The notes beneath the pieces were generated by a model, which had not been told where the DNA came from, made no database searches, and saw only the letters and a list, made by a program, of their open reading frames with translations. From Candidatus Fredericiella danica (lineage in GTDB: Bacteria; Chloroflexota; Anaerolineae; Caldilineales; Caldilineaceae): a stretch of DNA of 59,001 nucleotides. Location: NCBI GenBank assembly GCA_016713335.1, contig JADJPH010000049.1:1-59001 (forward strand), in the 5' to 3' direction. Both the position numbers and the translations under genes were made by a program. Positions within the stretch are counted from its first letter, which is position 1. The number at the start of each line of letters is the position of its first letter. Shown piece after piece: positions 9,217 through 18,514 of the stretch.

Positions 9217-9777
9217 TCATTCAAGCGAAGTCGTATTCCGTACTTGTTGCGGACGTGTTCGCCTGCCGGCGGGCATCGGTTGGGTGAAGGTGCTCAGGCG
9301 CCCAGGTGAATCGTTCGTGCGGGTGAGTCGCACCAGGTCCTTGACCGGCAGCAGGACCTGTGCGCCCCGTTGGCCGGCACTGACGGCAATGGTCTCGAAC
9401 AAAAGTGCGCGGTCGTCCAGCAGAATCTCGAATCCCTTGTTGATGAGGGCGAGGGCGCTGATCCCGCCGGTGAGCAACCCGGTCAGCCGTTCTGCCTCAT
9501 CGTGTGTAGCCATCTTTGCCTTCTTGACATTGATGGCCCTGGCGAGCACCTTCAAATCAAGCGTTTCCGGTCCGGGCATGATGATCAGCATTGGTTTCCT
9601 TTTCGGGTCGTCAGCCAGCGCAACCAGCGTCTTAAAGACTTGCGCTTGCGGCAGGCCGACCGCTGCGGCGACCTCGATCGCAGAATGCACCCCTGCGTCA
9701 TAATCATAGGTGCGGACCTCATAGCGCACCTTCTGGCCGTCGAGAAAGCGTGTCACATTGTTTTTGAAGTCGGTCAT
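9217..9777 (-). CDS. ybaK: YbaK/EbsC-family Cys-tRNA(Pro) deacylase
   Basis: A trans-editing enzyme that hydrolyses mischarged Cys-tRNA(Pro) in the cytosol. The 186-residue product has the family signatures GVHSAIEVAAAVGLPQAQVFKTL, AKMATHDEAERLTG with the preceding NVKKAK lysines, GGISALALINKG, and ETIAVSAGQRGAQVLLPVKDL. Usual length is about 155-160, and the excess is a polar C-terminal tail after residue about 165. The start ATG is 9775-9777. A plus-strand gene diverges 70 bases upstream. The frame is intact. Confidence 0.9.
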   Translation of the reverse strand: MTDFKNNVTRFLDGQKVRYEVRTYDYDAGVHSAIEVAAAVGLPQAQVFKTLVALADDPKRKPMLIIMPGPETLDLKVLARAINVKKAKMATHDEAERLTGLLTGGISALALINKGFEILLDDRALLFETIAVSAGQRGAQVLLPVKDLVRLTRTNDSPGRLSTFTQPMPAGRRTRPQQVRNTTSLE

Positions 9778-9795
9778 GGCTGGTCAAATCCATCA

Positions 9796-9826
9796 TTGAC
9801 AATTCGGTGTGCTCAATCCACACTAT
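9796..9826 (+). promoter_or_regulatory. Possible promoter for the gene at 9848
   Basis: A consensus -35 TTGACA (9796-9801) is followed by CACTAT (9821-9826, 19-base spacing) or CACACT (9819-9824, 17-base spacing). It lies in the 70-base divergent gap between ybaK and the membrane-anchored protein. The -10 is weak, so this rests mainly on the perfect -35. Confidence 0.4.
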
Positions 9827-9847
9827 TGGTGACATGGTAATGCAACG

Positions 9848-10513
9848 ATGATAATGCCGGAATTCCTTACAAGCCGATTTTTGCTGACAACGCTGATCGC
9901 CGTGGCAATGATCATTTTGATTGCCTGGCTCGCCGCGCGGGAGCAGATGGCGAAGCGCAGCCGTCAGGTTCTGGAGCGGCTCGGCGAAAGCACCTACGGC
10001 CGGCTCGCACTGAAGCGCGGCCCCGATGCGCGTGGTTTTGAGGCGGCGATCGCGCCGGCCCCCGAACCGTTCGTCCAATTCGCCGTTACCTATGCCACCG
10101 CCTCGGCGTTGGACCTGCCCGGGATGGTGGTCCGGACGGTGCGCGGCGGCGGTAACGAACTAGTATTTCTTGCGCGGCTGCCTGCACGGCCGGTGGCCGA
10201 AATCCTGTGGGAGGCGGGCGGGATCCCTGGTCAGGCGATTGGGCGCCGGAATCATACATCGCTTTGGGTGCGCCGTCATCTGGACATCGTGGATGCCGAC
10301 TATGTGGTGCGTGGCGCCAATACACGCGCGATCGAGCACGTGTTCGTCGATTTACAGGCCCGCTTTCATCCCTTGCTCCGCGTGATCCAGGTGCAAGCAG
10401 ATGCCGAACCTGAAGTCAGGGTGGTGCTTCAGGCGTCGGGGGTCAACCCACAGGAGATGCCCGCGCTGGTGACCAGTATCCGTGGCCTTGGGCGCGCGTC
10501 GCAGCGTAGTTAG
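9848..10513 (+). CDS. Hypothetical membrane-anchored protein
   Basis: The 221-residue product has one N-terminal hydrophobic helix (residues about 8-29, FLLTTLIAVAMIILIAWLAA) followed by a basic stretch and a soluble domain predicted to be cytosolic or peripheral. I recognise no family. The soluble part is alpha/beta-like with GGGNELVFLARLPARP and LWVRRHLDIVDADYVVRGAN. Its stop lies next to the end of the convergent lipoprotein gene at 10514. The start could be either ATG at 9848 or the second ATG two codons on. Confidence 0.7.
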   Translation: MIMPEFLTSRFLLTTLIAVAMIILIAWLAAREQMAKRSRQVLERLGESTYGRLALKRGPDARGFEAAIAPAPEPFVQFAVTYATASALDLPGMVVRTVRGGGNELVFLARLPARPVAEILWEAGGIPGQAIGRRNHTSLWVRRHLDIVDADYVVRGANTRAIEHVFVDLQARFHPLLRVIQVQADAEPEVRVVLQASGVNPQEMPALVTSIRGLGRASQRS

Positions 10514-11482
10514 CTACAATGCGTCCGGGAAGGTCACATCGATCCGGAGTTCGCTAGATTGCATCGCCGGCAACCATTGTGACAGCAGCGCCGCAACACC
10601 GTCCAGGTCGAGCGATGGATCTCCGAGTACCTGCAGGTCCTGCAAGAGGCCCAAGAGGTGCACCAGTCCCTGACCCGACCAGGCAAGGTAGGGCAAGGGT
10701 TGGTCGTTGATCGCCAGGTGGATGCCATTCGCGTCAGTCTGGAGTGTCGCCGTGCGGATGCCGTACTTCAGGGCGTTCTGCACAAAATCGGCGTTCAGGC
10801 GAAGCGCGCCAAATGGCAGCCCGGTCAGCGCCTGCCACTCCGTATCCGTGATGCCCTGGACCGTCCAGGTCCCGTCGCTTTCGTACTTGACAGGAATGTG
10901 GATAACGGGCGTAGAGCCGGCCGTGTCAAGGTAATCAGTCACGGTTTGGGCGGTATCGTCGGGAATTGGCCGCAAGGGAATCGGCGTGACGCCGGTGGTG
11001 ACCGGCATGCGCAGGGCGAGCCCGATGCCTACGTTGGTGGTAAGCGGCAGTAGATCCACGACGCCGCCCGCGCCAATCTGGTCAACCAGGGCAATCAGGT
11101 TGGCCAGGGACGTGTCATCCCAGACGAACGTCGGCAACGGTTCGCCGTTGACGTGGATGCGCACACCGGATGGGGTATTGCTGAATTGCACGTGCTGGAT
11201 GCCGGCCGCTGCCAGCATTTGCACGGTTTCTGAAGGCAACACTGTCTGTACGATTGCCGCCTGCGGCAGCATGCCCCCCAAATCACGCAGGGGGACACCG
11301 CCTGTCGTTGGCTGGCCACCTGAATCATAATCGACCACTAAGGATGGCAGATCAACGACCATGCTGCCTGCCCTTCCTGCTGCCGTCTCACCGCCGCCTG
11401 CGCGCGCTGCGCACCCGGTGAGCGTCCACGCAATCGCGCAGAACGCTCCGAACCAGAGTCCAACTTGTAACATGCGACGCAT
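10514..11482 (-). CDS. Two-repeat lipoprotein of unknown function
   Basis: About 322 residues from ATG 11480-11482, chosen because GGGAGGAG lies 8 bases upstream. The N-terminus MRRMLQVGLWFG...TLTGC is a lipoprotein signal with lipobox LTGC, so export and lipid anchoring are expected. The mature part holds two copies of an approximately 95-residue unit. Matching pairs are VVDYDSGGQPTTGG / VKYESDGTWTVQG, then AAGIQHVQFSNTPSGVRIHV / KYGIRTATLQTDANGIHLAI, then NGEPLPTFVWDD / NDQPLPYLAWSG. I cannot assign a function. It could bind a ligand or act as an assembly factor. The frame is intact. Confidence 0.78.
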   Translation of the reverse strand: MRRMLQVGLWFGAFCAIAWTLTGCAARAGGGETAAGRAGSMVVDLPSLVVDYDSGGQPTTGGVPLRDLGGMLPQAAIVQTVLPSETVQMLAAAGIQHVQFSNTPSGVRIHVNGEPLPTFVWDDTSLANLIALVDQIGAGGVVDLLPLTTNVGIGLALRMPVTTGVTPIPLRPIPDDTAQTVTDYLDTAGSTPVIHIPVKYESDGTWTVQGITDTEWQALTGLPFGALRLNADFVQNALKYGIRTATLQTDANGIHLAINDQPLPYLAWSGQGLVHLLGLLQDLQVLGDPSLDLDGVAALLSQWLPAMQSSELRIDVTFPDAL

Positions 11483-11563
11483 CAAAGCGACTCCTCCCAG
11501 GTAGAACGGCAGCATCGGACTTGTACTCGCGCGATTCTACAGTGCCGGCTTTGGCGCTGTCAA

Positions 11564-11592
11564 TTGCCGGTCGCAGGGGGGACAGGTATACT
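11564..11592 (+). promoter_or_regulatory. Strong promoter giving a probable leaderless trmI transcript
   Basis: TTGCCG (11564-11569), a 17-base spacer and TATACT (11587-11592). The expected transcription start (about 7 bases after the -10) coincides with the ATG at 11600, and no ribosome site separates them, which suggests leaderless initiation. Confidence 0.6.
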
Positions 11593-11599
11593 GAACGGC

Positions 11600-12568
11600 A
11601 TGACTACCAGCGAAGCGTTCCCAGTTCATCCTGCGGCCACAAGCAGCGCGCATTCAACGGCGCAGCCTGGCAACCTTGTCTTGCTACTCTCCTTCGACCA
11701 GAAACGGTTTATCATTCGACTGGAACCGGGCCGGCGCACCTTTACGCACCTGGGGGCGTTTGTGCATGACGACCTGATCGGGCGGACGTGGGGTTCTTCG
11801 ATTGAGACAACATCCGGCTATCGAGCGCTGCTGCTTGAACCCGGGCTTGCGGACCTGATGCGCCAACTCAAGCGCGGGACGCAGATTATCTACCCCAAGG
11901 ACGCCGCGTACATCGTCCACCGTTTGAGTTTGCGGGCAGGCAGCCGCGTTATTGAGGCAGGCACCGGGAGCGCCGGGCTTACAACGGCGCTTGCCTGGGC
12001 GGTGGCGCCTACCGGCGTGGTCTATACGCACGAGACGCGGCCTGACGTCTTCAAGGTTGCGCGCGACAATTTGGAGCGCACGGGGCTGCTTCCCTTTGTA
12101 CGGATGTATCAAATCGATATTGAGGCGGGGTTCAAAGCCAGCGATGTCGACGCGGTCTTTTTGGATGTGCGTGAGCCGTGGCAATATCTTGCCCATGTGC
12201 GGGTGGCATTGCGACCGGGTGGCTTCTTCGCAAGTCTCGTGCCGACCGCAAACCAGGCAATCGAACTCTTGCGCGGTTTTGATGCCCACAAGTTTGCCGA
12301 CGTCACCGTGGAGGAACTGCTGTTGCGCCCCTACAAGCCGTCCGCCGAGCGGTTCCGTCCGGACGATGCATTGATTGCACACACCGGCTTCCTGATCTTT
12401 GCCCGTTGCATCTCCGATGAGGAAGACGTCATGCGTTGGCAAAAGCGGGAACGTTTGCGCTACGAGGCGCGGATCAAGAGCCAGGTCGAAAATGAAGCGG
12501 AGGCTGCCCGCCGCGCCGCTGATCGGGAAGAGACGGGCAAGCGCTATCCCCGGCTACCACTACCATGA
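11600..12568 (+). CDS. trmI: tRNA (adenine(58)-N1)-methyltransferase
   Basis: Methylates N1 of A58 in the T-loop of tRNA using SAM, usually as a homotetramer. The 322-residue product (from ATG 11600) has the TrmI pattern: an N-terminal beta-barrel part, QIIYPKDAAYIVHRLSLRAG, motif I VIEAGTGSAGLTTALAWAV, YTHETRPDVFKVARDNLERT, and the active-site region DAVFLDVREPWQY. An in-frame GTG/ATG further upstream exists but would precede the promoter. A C-terminal basic helical tail (REEAEAARRA-like) may contact tRNA. It is convergent with the glycosyltransferase 36 bases on. The frame is intact. Confidence 0.9.
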   Translation: MTTSEAFPVHPAATSSAHSTAQPGNLVLLLSFDQKRFIIRLEPGRRTFTHLGAFVHDDLIGRTWGSSIETTSGYRALLLEPGLADLMRQLKRGTQIIYPKDAAYIVHRLSLRAGSRVIEAGTGSAGLTTALAWAVAPTGVVYTHETRPDVFKVARDNLERTGLLPFVRMYQIDIEAGFKASDVDAVFLDVREPWQYLAHVRVALRPGGFFASLVPTANQAIELLRGFDAHKFADVTVEELLLRPYKPSAERFRPDDALIAHTGFLIFARCISDEEDVMRWQKRERLRYEARIKSQVENEAEAARRAADREETGKRYPRLPLP

Positions 12569-12603
12569 TGGGCCGATCACCCGGCTGAAACCGCCAAGCG
12601 GGG

Positions 12604-13743
12604 CTACGAAGGGTTGAATTTCGTATAGAAATCGAAGAGTCTGGCGCCTAGTTGTGACCATCCATACCGGTTTAGCAATGGCGCGGGCGTGCGGCGGCGC
12701 GGTGCTGGCGGGCGCGTTTCGTTTTCAAGCACCGCAATGACATGATCCGCAAAGAGTGCGGGTGATGCACCGGCAGGCACCAATACCGTGCCGGTGGCTT
12801 CACCATAAGTCCTCTGTTCACCGACGGCGCTGGCCACAATCGGAACCCCTGAGAGTGACATGGTTGCCATGCGCACCGAGCACTTGGCCTGCTGCAAGGG
12901 GACGTCCGCAGCGGGGAAGATCGCGCAACTGATGCGCGCATAGAGCGCGGGCATGACGGATGCCGGTAGGTAGCCGAGCCAATGGATCTGCTCCAGCGTC
13001 GCCAGAGCGCGTCGAAAGGGTGCATCGAGTCCGGACTGCACCGGGCTCCCCCCGATCAGTAAGTGCGTTTGGGGGCGTTTCGCATAGAGAGTGCGAGCAA
13101 ATGCTGCCAACCACGCCGGTTCAACTTCAACAAAGCGCGTGAAGAAGAGCACGTCACCCAGCCCGGGTGGCTGCCAGATGAGTTGGCCTGGCTCTGCATC
13201 GACGCCGTTTGGCAGGTAGAGCACGGGTACGCCCGGGTTGTAAGCCTCGGTTCGGGAGCGGAGCCATTGGCTGGCGGCAGTCACGCCGTCGGCGTGGCGC
13301 AATCCCCATTCTTCTTGCCATGCCAGGAAGTACGCTGTCAGCCGTGGGTAGCGGTTGATGGGCGCCCAGGCTTGTTCCCAGTCATCGACGTCGAGGAGCA
13401 GGGGGCGTTGATGGCGGCACTTGCGTCGTTGCCAAAGCCACCATTGGACGAGTCCGGCGTGGGCGCGCGGCTTTACAATGTGCACCAAACTGGGGTGGAG
13501 CCGGTCGATTTCGTGTAACATTCGGGCTGTGGTTGGGGCAACGCCGCCCGCAGTCGCAACGTTGATGAGCGTGACGCCCGATTCCTGCCAGCGTCGACCA
13601 GCGTCGGCCGGCGTGTCCCACGGTGGAAGCACGATCGATACTTGCACGCCGTGTGCCACCAGCGCCTGTGCGAGTGGCAGCGTGCGAGCCCAGACTGTGG
13701 TCTTCTGTCCCAAGCCAAATGGGGCAACAAAACAAATATGCAT
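12604..13743 (-). CDS. Glycosyltransferase family 4-like protein
   Basis: A retaining GT-B glycosyltransferase of about 379 residues from ATG 13741-13743 (MHICFVAPFGLGQKTTVW). The N-domain begins with the typical beta-strand and glycine-rich loop, and VHIVKPRAHAG and DDWEQAW follow. The C-domain has YLPNGVDAEP, LIGGSPV, IHWLGYLP, and the nucleotide-sugar-binding region CAIFPAADVPLQQAKCSVRMA ending in SGVPIVASAVGEQ (the usual E-x7-E region is altered to Q..K/R). Donor and acceptor are unknown. The frame extends 24 codons upstream, but those codons lack family similarity. The small hypothetical gene upstream (44-base gap) may be co-transcribed. Confidence 0.85.
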   Translation of the reverse strand: MHICFVAPFGLGQKTTVWARTLPLAQALVAHGVQVSIVLPPWDTPADAGRRWQESGVTLINVATAGGVAPTTARMLHEIDRLHPSLVHIVKPRAHAGLVQWWLWQRRKCRHQRPLLLDVDDWEQAWAPINRYPRLTAYFLAWQEEWGLRHADGVTAASQWLRSRTEAYNPGVPVLYLPNGVDAEPGQLIWQPPGLGDVLFFTRFVEVEPAWLAAFARTLYAKRPQTHLLIGGSPVQSGLDAPFRRALATLEQIHWLGYLPASVMPALYARISCAIFPAADVPLQQAKCSVRMATMSLSGVPIVASAVGEQRTYGEATGTVLVPAGASPALFADHVIAVLENETRPPAPRRRTPAPLLNRYGWSQLGARLFDFYTKFNPS

Positions 13744-13787
13744 CAGGTTTGCCTCAAGTTGACGTACCCAGTTTGGTTTCCGCCGGC

Positions 13788-14246
13788 TTAGCCGGTTGTG
13801 ATCGACTGGGGCCAATCGGGCAGCAGCGTCCGCATGCGGCCAAGCGCTTCAGTTTCCGCGTCCGCGGGGTAGTGCAGCCCAAAGCGTTCAACCAACTGCG
13901 GTGCATACCAGCGATAGATCACGACCAGACTGACGGCCTGGCCAATCCAGGCTTCGGCACTTACGCTGGGCGCCACCAGAGTTTTCTCGATTGCTGCGCG
14001 TTGGCTTGGTCCGAGATAGGTATTGAGATGGTGGGTCCCGGTTGGATAGGCAATTCCGTTCAGGCCTACCATCAATTCGAGAATGATGGCGCGCAGCGTT
14101 GCCGTCTGCTCGCTGCACAGGAGTTGTTCACCGGCATCGATCAGTGTGCCCAACGCCAATAACTCAGCCCAGAAGCGCGCTAATTGTGTTTCGATACGGC
14201 TTGGATCGGGTGGCTGGAGATGATCCGGCCAGGTGTGGCTTGCCAT
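13788..14246 (-). CDS. Hypothetical soluble alpha-helical protein
   Basis: The 152-residue product starts at ATG 14244-14246. It is predicted to be mostly helical, with an ARFWAELLALGTLIDAGEQLL helix and a hydrophobic ATLRAIILELMVGLNG segment, but no clear membrane span or catalytic motif. I do not recognise the family. It has the same orientation as the glycosyltransferase and sits 44 bases before it, so co-expression is plausible. UPF0182 is divergent on the other side. Confidence 0.65.
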   Translation of the reverse strand: MASHTWPDHLQPPDPSRIETQLARFWAELLALGTLIDAGEQLLCSEQTATLRAIILELMVGLNGIAYPTGTHHLNTYLGPSQRAAIEKTLVAPSVSAEAWIGQAVSLVVIYRWYAPQLVERFGLHYPADAETEALGRMRTLLPDWPQSITTG

Positions 14247-14338
14247 GGGCAGATTATAGCGGTGATGCGCGGATGCACGCGAACTTCGCTGGGCGAGTAT
14301 ACGACAGCGACCGGTGGGCTGACAGGCTGGTTGTCTGC

Positions 14339-14344
14339 TACAAT
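14339..14344 (+). promoter_or_regulatory. -10 element (TACAAT) very close to the UPF0182 start
   Basis: TACAAT ends 6 bases before the ATG at 14351, and no ribosome site is visible between them. A TTGACA-like CTGACA (14319-14324) gives only a 14-base spacer, so the -35 is uncertain. The geometry again suggests a leaderless or near-leaderless mRNA. Confidence 0.4.
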
Positions 14345-14350
14345 GGCAAC

Positions 14351-16799
14351 ATGCGAAACAACGACCCCTTTTCTGATTTGATCCGTTCGATTGAAGAGAA
14401 CCTGGAACGTAATGGTGGCTGGGTTCCGCCTGAGCAAGAGGAACCGCGCCCGATTCCGCAAGGGCGACCTGGCCGGCTCTGGTGGTTGATCATTCCGATC
14501 CTATTTCTGCTCCTCTTCAATTTTCTGCTGGGTTTTGCCACTGATTGGGCATGGTTCAGCAGCGTCGGTTATCAGTCTGTGCTGATGACCTGGTTTGGAT
14601 TTGCCGCATTCATGGGGCTTGTCCTGGCCGCCGATTGGCAGCAGGTACTGTTATTTCTAAACCAGACTCCGTTTGCGATCAACGATCCGCTGTTTGGTCA
14701 GAATGTTGCGTTTTACGTCTTCACTTTGCCCGCCTGGGAACTGCTACGTGGCTGGCTGTTCCTCGTCGCCGGTGCTGCACTCGTGGCGGTCGCGGTGACG
14801 GCCGGCGTTGGCTGGCGCGGCTGGGATGTGAAGCGTTCCATCCTCGTGCACATGGCGGTGCTCGGCGCCGTCATGCTGCTCCTGATTGCCTGGGAGTATC
14901 GGCTTGACGCATATGAGCTTGTCTACAAGGGTCACGGCGTGGTGTTTGGCGCCGGCTACACGGACGTGCACGCGCGGCTGCCGGTCTATAACCTGCTTGC
15001 CATCGTGACAGGTATTGCTGCGATCCTGCTCGTCGTCGTGGCTGCATTGCGTCGCGGGTGGCGGGCCATTGTCGGCGTCCTGGTCGTTTGGGTCGCGGTG
15101 GCCGTGGTGGCGGGCGCCATCTACCCCGCCATTGTGCAGCGCTTTCAGGTCGATCCGAATGAACTGAACCGCGAACGCCCCTACATCGAAGACAACATTG
15201 CGTATACGCGCGATGCCTATGGCCTTGATGAGTTCCAAGTGAGTTCCTACGACGCCAATCGCGAGATGACGCCTGCCACGTTGCTCGAAGGGCCTGAGAC
15301 CGTGCGCAATGTGCGGCTTTGGGACTACCGGCCGCTGCTGCAGACCTACAATCAGATCCAGGCACTGCTGCAATACTACGAGTTCTATGACGTCGATGTC
15401 GACCGATATGTGATTGACGGCCAGGTCAGGGGAGCGGGTATGCGAGAACCCGCTTTGACGCCGACACCGGCATTGCGATGAGTTGGTGGCACAGGCTGTT
15501 GTTCGCCATCCGTTTTGCCGATATCAACCTGCTGCTGAGTTCCGACATTCAGCCGGACAGCCAGTTGCTATGGCGCCGCAACATCACCGAACGAGTGCAG
15601 GAGATTGCTCCTTTCCTTCAACTCGACAGTGACCCTTACATTGCTGTGGGCGACGACGGGAAACTGTATTGGTATCTCGACGCCTATGTCATGGACGGTC
15701 GCTTTCCCTACAGCGAACCGTTCCGTAATCAATTCAACTATATCCGGAACTCGGTCAAGATCATCGTCGATGCCTACACCGGCCAGACAACCTTCTATGT
15801 CGTGGACGAAGAAGAGCCTATTACGGCGACCTATCGGCGCATCTTTCCTAGCCTCTTCAAGCCGATTTCAGAGTTGCCGGTATTTCTGGCCGGGGCACAT
15901 CCGGTATCCGACGGATTTATACTCGGTGCAGGCTGAAATGTACCGCACCTATCACATGACCAATCCCAACAACTTTTACAATAAGGATGATGTCTGGGCG
16001 TGGCCGCAGGAGATGTTCTATAACGAACCGCAGCCGGTCCAGCCCTATTATGTGTTAATGCAGTTGCCCGGCAGCGACCGTATTGACTACGTTCAGATCT
16101 TGCCGTTCACGCCGGCAAATCGGGACAATATGGTGGCGTGGATGGCAGCGCAGAGCACCCTGGACAAGTACGGTGAGATCGTGGTCTATGAGTTTGGGAC
16201 TGACTCGCTCTTTTTCGGTCCGCAGCAGATTGAGGCGCGGATCGATCAGGACCCCGTGATCAGCGCGCAGTTGAGTCTCTGGAATCAGCAGGGCAGCAGC
16301 GTCGTCCGCGGTAATCTGCTTGTGTTACCGATTGGCGATAGTTTGCTCTACGTTGAACCGCTGTATTTACAGGCAGAAAACGGCAAGATCCCGGAGCTGA
16401 AACGCGTCATCCTTGCTACGGCGGACCGGGTCGTCATGGGAGAAAACCTTGGGCAAGCGTTGGTTCGCCTGTTTGGGAATGACACTGTCAGCAGAGCTGG
16501 ATTGGCCGATCTGGTGGTCGCCGCCTCGGCGAATTTGCCGGGTGGTGCGCCGCCCACGAATGTGCAGCCAGGGCTCAGTGCCACAGCCGGTGACCTCCAG
16601 GCTGCGTCACTTGAACAACTGATTCTGGCCGCAAACCAGCATTATACGTGCACAAGATCATATTCGGGACGGCGATTGGGCGAGTTATGGTCAGGAGATG
16701 GATGCCCTACGGGCCGTGCTGGAGCAGTTGGTCGAAGTCACTGGCGTGAGGCTAGAGGCCACGCCGGCGCCGACGCCTGCCGCTACACCCGAACCGTAA
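14351..16799 (+). CDS. UPF0182 family membrane protein, frameshifted and internally shortened
   Basis: A large membrane protein family of unknown function, common in Actinobacteria, Cyanobacteria and Chloroflexota. The ATG at 14351 opens a short cytosolic part, then several membrane helices (FILLLFNFLLGFATDWAWF-like and the following four to five), then a large extracytoplasmic domain. Recognisable blocks are NPFAINDPLFGQ-like TPFAINDPLFGQNVAFYVF, VDPNELNRERPYIEDNI, LWDYRPLLQTYNQIQ, DVDVDRYVIDGQ, LLFAIRFADINLLLSSDI, RYPTDLYSVQAEMYRTYHM and VYVEPLYLQ-like LLYVEPLYLQ. These are split over three frames, with shifts at about 15430, 15890 and 16648, and the C-terminus ends at TAA 16797-16799. Between DVDRYVIDGQ and the FAIRF block roughly 100-130 residues present in typical members are missing. 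Confidence 0.88.
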
Positions 16800-16922
16800 T
16801 CGTTTTCAGGAGATTCTTAACTGCCGTTCACGCCAGCTTAAAGGTAGCAGCCTATCGTACAAGGGTCGCAGGTGATATCGCGACGAAAAAACGAATTGGC
16901 ACTGGAAAGGATGTTAGCACCT

Positions 16923-18430
16923 ATGCAAGACCCCAATTTTGAGTTGACCCCTGAAAAGGAATCGAAGCCGGCCTCGCGCGCATGGCTGGGTAAGGCCGCC
17001 ATGATCACCGGTGGCGCGGCGTTGCTTGTCATGGGGGCGCTCTATGCCCCGCTGCTCCTGCAATCGACCCCGGTTGCGGCTCAACAACCCGCGGCCAGTC
17101 AGATTTCGGTCCCGATCGCCCAGGTTGACTCTTCGCTCGATGAAGATCAGATGTCCCTTGCGGCGCTGTACGAACAACTTTCGCCTTCTGTCGTCAACAT
17201 CCAGGTGATTGGCACGGCCACTACGGCAGCGCTGCCCGATATCCCTGGGTTCGAACTTCCCGAAGGCATGCCGGATCAGCAGACGCTGGGTGAAGGTTCT
17301 GGCTTCATCTACGACAATGACGGTCACATCGTGACCAATAATCATGTCGTAGAGGACGCCGAACAGGTGCGTGTCACGTTTAGCAACGGCATGTGGGCCG
17401 AGGCAAAAGTCGTGGCAACCGATCCCCAGGCTGACCTGGCTGTGGTCAAGGTGACGCCGCCGGAGGGTTTTGACTGGCGCCCGGTGAACCTGGAAGAGGA
17501 CAATGCGCTGAAGGTCGGCTACCATGTTATCGCGATTGGAAATCCGTTTGGTCTTGAGAATACGATGACCACCGGGATTGTGAGCGCCCTGGGCCGCAGT
17601 TTCCCTGTGGGCAGCTTTGGCTCCAATCGATATTCACTGCCTGACGTGATCCAGACGGATGCGGCGATCAACCCAGGGAACTCGGGTGGCCCCTCTTCAA
17701 TCTGGCCGGTAACCTGGTGGGCGTCAATTTTGCGATTGAGTCCGACTCGCGCCAGAATTCCGGCGTTGGTTTCGTCATCCCGGTTTCGATTGTCAAGCGC
17801 GTGGTGCCAGAGTTGATCAAAGATGGCAAGTTCGACTATGCCTACCTGGGACTGCAGGGCAACACGATTACAGCAGATCTGGCTAATGCAATTGACCTGA
17901 AGGATAACCAGTTGGGTGTCTACGTGTCGTCGGTGATCCCTGGAGGCCCGGCAGAAGAGGCCGGTGTCCAGGGTGGGGATGAGACGGTTACGGTTAACGG
18001 CGGTCTGGAATTTCAGAAGGGTGGTGACATCATCACTGCGATCGATGACCAGCCGGTGCGCCGCTTTGAAGATTTGATCAGCTATCTGATCACGAAAGCT
18101 GCGCCGGGCCAGACGGTAGCGCTGAAGGTCATTCGCGACGGCGGCGAGCAATCCATCGAGGTTGAACTTGGTGCTCGCCCAACGCAGACCGTCGTGACTG
18201 TGCCGGCGGACAGCGAATCGGGCAAGCTGAATGCACGCGCCGCCATTGCCATCGCCGAGGATGCGGCGAAGGAGCAGGGTTTGAAGGGCGACATCACGGA
18301 GAAGGTGGCAACACCGGAAGAGCGTGACGGCAAGTCGGTGTGGGTGGTCGAACTCACCACGGCTGATCAGGCTGCGACCGTCGTAGTCGATGGCGACAGC
18401 GGTGACGTGCTCGACGTGAGCATCAAGTAA
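16923..18430 (+). CDS. HtrA/DegP-type serine protease with PDZ and C-terminal PepSY-like domain, one frameshift
   Basis: A membrane-anchored S1C protease acting outside the cytoplasm in protein quality control. After a short cytosolic part there is one membrane helix (about residues 30-50), then a trypsin-like domain with His in VTNNHVVEDAEQV, Asp in DPQADLAVVKV and Ser in INPGNSGGP. A PDZ domain (YLGLQGN... to VELGARP) follows. The last ~65 residues (from LNARAAIAIAEDAAKEQG) resemble a PepSY repeat. The frame breaks at 17691-17693, where CCC should be CCCC (GNSGGPLFNLAGNLVG is restored). The start at ATG 16923 is favoured. A GTG at 16872 is possible. Confidence 0.92.
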
Positions 18431-18469
18431 GCAACATCAGTTAGCCTGTACGGCTTTCCGAGAGTGGTA

Positions 18470-18506
18470 GATGCCCGTGAAGTGACTCAGTCACTTCACG
18501 GGCATC
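18470..18506. terminator. Bidirectional terminator hairpin
   Basis: GATGCCCGTGAAGTGACT and its perfect complement flank a single base (18-bp arms; in practice about 16 bp with a small loop), followed by TTTATT on the plus strand. It lies between the htrA stop (18430) and the convergent lamin-tail gene stop (18515). Confidence 0.85.
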
Positions 18507-18514
18507 TTTATTGT

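Noticed and set aside
14351..16799. UPF0182 pieces as three separate genes
   Set aside because: All three pieces follow the order of one UPF0182 protein with no start signals between them; frame repair is simpler.
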